From contig CAJNDS010002182.1 of the NCBI GenBank assembly GCA_905221605.1, positions 423,501 to 487,500 on the forward strand: DNA of 64,000 nucleotides, in the 5' to 3' direction. The notes below the pieces were generated by a model. The model searched no databases. It saw only the letters and a list, made by a program, of their open reading frames with translations, and was not told the origin of the DNA. This DNA comes from Symbiodinium natans. Taxonomy: Eukaryota; Sar; Dinophyceae; Suessiales; Symbiodiniaceae. The stretch's first letter is position 1; each line of letters opens with the position of its first letter. The translations under genes and the position numbers were made by a program. This document shows, one piece after another, positions 61,965-64,000 of this stretch.

Positions 61965-62919
61965 GCCCAGTATCCCCTAAAGTGCATGAAGCTTAAAGCC
62001 TACAAACTGTCTGTTGGGCTTTGTTGGTGTTAGCTGAGCTGCTGCTGCACATGGGCCGTAAGGCCCTTACCCGAGCAGCAGACTGAGCGGGCTTCTGCGG
62101 CGTGGGGAGCAGGTGGCCAAGTGACCCCAACAGTATGTGCCTGATCCTGGAAGTTTGCCCGACAGGGCCGTTCAAACAACAAGGAATTGCATTGCCTAAG
62201 GTTTCTAGTATGGTCGTGCTCTGGGATCCCTTCACTTCTGCACCCCCTTCACCCTGTCAGCAGGTTCATCGGGCTTAGAGGGCCAATGATACTCACATGG
62301 GTTCGGGCGTAGGTGTCCAAAGCTACAGCGCAACTTTTCCGTCTGTGAAGAAGCCTTCTTTTTTGGGCATCCGTCTGGAAACCCTGGTTTACCTGCTGCC
62401 TCAACGCCACACCCATCTTGATTGCTAGGCAACCCGTCATTGGCGCTGTATCCTCGCGCAGCTCCGCTCCGGCATAGTCGGGGTTGCCCGGCTACCTTGA
62501 GTGACCACTGAGACCATGGCAAAACACTGTTCTTTTGAAACACATGCGCAATCCAGGATGCAGCTCCTTCAGCTCGTTGGTTCGAATTTTCCTGTTGCTC
62601 CCCTACGCCTGTGGTGTTTAGCATATGGCTTTTGCGAACTTCTTGTCGATGTGCCCGGCAATCGTGTAGGTGGCCATTGCAGAACCACGAAGGGCATTCA
62701 GAGCTATAAACCCCCTGAATCCTGGATGCAGGCTTAGGGCCATGTGGTTCAGCCTTATGTGCGCAGCCAAAGTTTGGATGACCACGCGGCTCGAAGTCGG
62801 TATGATTCATGTTATAACAACTACTGCTGCAATCGCCACTGCAGTTGGAGGTGCGCACACATACTCTTTCAGGCGTATTGATTCGTTTGACGTTGCTGAA
62901 AGCAGCGACGGTTCCGCAG

Positions 62920-63009
62920 CTCAGCACAACCACCGCACAGAAAGGCGCACAATGGCGTCGTGCGGTGGCCACGCTGGCTGACTATGAACTTACAAGTCCC
63001 TACCCAAGT
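62920..63009 (+). CDS. Possible pentatricopeptide-repeat exon
   Basis: After TTCCGCAG the frame reads LSTTTAQKGAQWRRAVATLA, then DYELTSPYPSG. This follows the dinoflagellate-style PPR pattern in which a polar first helix, KG..W..A and a Leu/Ala-rich second helix recur every 35 residues. PPR proteins bind organelle RNA. Only one motif is seen, so the call is tentative. A 246-codon minus frame with a signal-like start overlaps its left half. Confidence 0.35.
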
Positions 63010-63059
63010 GGACTGATTCATGTACCACGGCCTTGCAGAAGCGCGGGAAGCCGATGAGG

Positions 63060-64000
63060 GGAATCATAAACACCCCGCATAGTGACGGATAGGTTTGCCA
63101 CGCCTTTAGGAAGAGTTTGCGCCGGGCATTGGCTTGAACATCCTACTAGAGCAGAGATTGGGGGGACAGGAGTAGGGCCGAAGAGCCAGTCAAGACATGG
63201 AATGTGTGTTGATGCCTCCTTGATGCGCGCAGCTTCCCTGCGAGTCAGTACCTGCGGGCCCACTGCATGAGAGCCTTTGCGAAAACACTATACAGACCAC
63301 CTTTGAGATAGCAGGCAGGTGTGGACCAAGATCACGTGCCTGCTCTTGCACGAGGCAATGACAGGCTGAGCTGCTGCGATCTCCATGGATCTCCAATGCT
63401 GATACGACATCAGGTGAGTGACGAGGAGCGTGACGTCAAGACGGCTTGCTCCCGCTACCACTGCTGGAACATCGAGCCCTGCCTCCGTTCGGCTGCGCAC
63501 ATGCCTTACAGACGCGACTGGGGCTTCGTTGAGTCAATATTTGTTTTTTTTTGTGTGTGTGTGTGTGTGTGAGAGTGGTTCAGCTTAACCCTGTAAGCCC
63601 TAGACTCTGCACACTACACAATCCCCATGCAAGACCCCTGCACCTGTTTTGCGTTCAGAGTGCAGGCTTAGACTTTACGGTTCGCAAATTCATTTGGCAT
63701 GGGAAGAGTAGCCCTGCACCCCCAAGCCCAAGACTAAGACTGTAGACTGTGCACTTATGCATCTTCCCTGGAGAAGAAGACGTGTACCACATGTCGTAGT
63801 ACGACCCTTTTCATCCTTAGTCCCGGACATACGCAAATGCCTTGCACCCACCTTCACCTCAAAGCGCAGGCGACAAGCAGCAGCTGTAGACCTTTCACCC
63901 GTCCACCAGCGGCAGGGTTGGGTCGAGGCATCGCAGTGGATCAGAGCGCGTGGCCGTACAAATACTTTTCACTGGGGGTGAGTAGAGAGAGGAAAATGGA
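63060..64000. other. No recognisable gene; one (TG)n tract
   Basis: A (TG)9 microsatellite lies at 63552-63570. Short frames occur in all phases without recognisable domains. Confidence 0.45.

Noticed and set aside
62232-62972. 246-codon minus-strand ORF with a signal-peptide-like start
   Set aside because: No domain is present, composition is that of a shadow, and it overlaps the plus-strand PPR-like exon. It is not excluded, but it is not supported.
1-64000. Dinoflagellate spliced-leader sequence or a relict of it
   Set aside because: Neither the leader core GCCATTTTGGCTCAAG nor its complement was seen on either strand.
1-64000. tRNA genes
   Set aside because: GGTTCGA-type strings at 9191, 19927, 33964 and 62580 lack the flanking cloverleaf arms.

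Overview
The window looks like nuclear DNA of a dinoflagellate, most likely a Symbiodiniaceae-type alga. Three things point there. Short runs of the telomere unit TTTAGGG are scattered through the interior at about ten places. Real coding sequence occurs only as very short exons separated by introns and repeats, with no operons, ribosome binding sites or long genuine genes. The one gene that can be reconstructed uses GC and GA as well as ordinary 5' splice dinucleotides, which is a dinoflagellate habit. No rRNA, tRNA, CRISPR array, spliced-leader gene or organelle gene was seen.

Layout. 1-1 kb: G-run tracts and a duplicated 95-bp repeat. 1-7.5 kb: mostly unrecognised sequence with a small inverted-repeat element (2.3 kb) and two minisatellites (4.4 and 5.3 kb). 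7.5-12.8 kb: a plus-strand UPF1-like superfamily 1 helicase, read from motif fragments in at least eight exons; its introns hold two TA-flanked miniature inverted-repeat elements, short telomere-like arrays and a 61-bp tandem repeat. 13-31 kb: scattered exon-like ORFs, a possible DUF5690-like membrane protein fragment (20.2-20.5 kb), AT microsatellites, degenerate telomeric DNA and, at 29.2-30.4 kb, the longest credible ORF. 31-46 kb: an AT-rich ORF, three foldback elements or palindromic arrays, a telomeric insert with a perfect 10-bp flanking duplication (41.7 kb) and a duplicated segment at 44.7-46.4 kb. 46-55 kb: a dispersed four-copy motif, a CG-rich block, a thioesterase-domain exon (52.5 kb), the second copy of a duplicated small signal-peptide-like ORF (34.7 and 53.3 kb), a 67-bp minisatellite and an AT-rich island. 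55-64 kb: exon-like ORFs on both strands, a CTTCGTCGAA repeat and one pentatricopeptide-like motif (62.9 kb).

The recognised genes do not form a pathway. Most ORFs are unreliable: a 223-codon minus-strand ORF lies exactly antisense to the proven helicase exons, so length alone is not evidence here. Hypothetical ORFs are listed only where composition, splice-like borders or duplication gave some extra support, and with low confidence. No promoter, terminator or origin could be supported.
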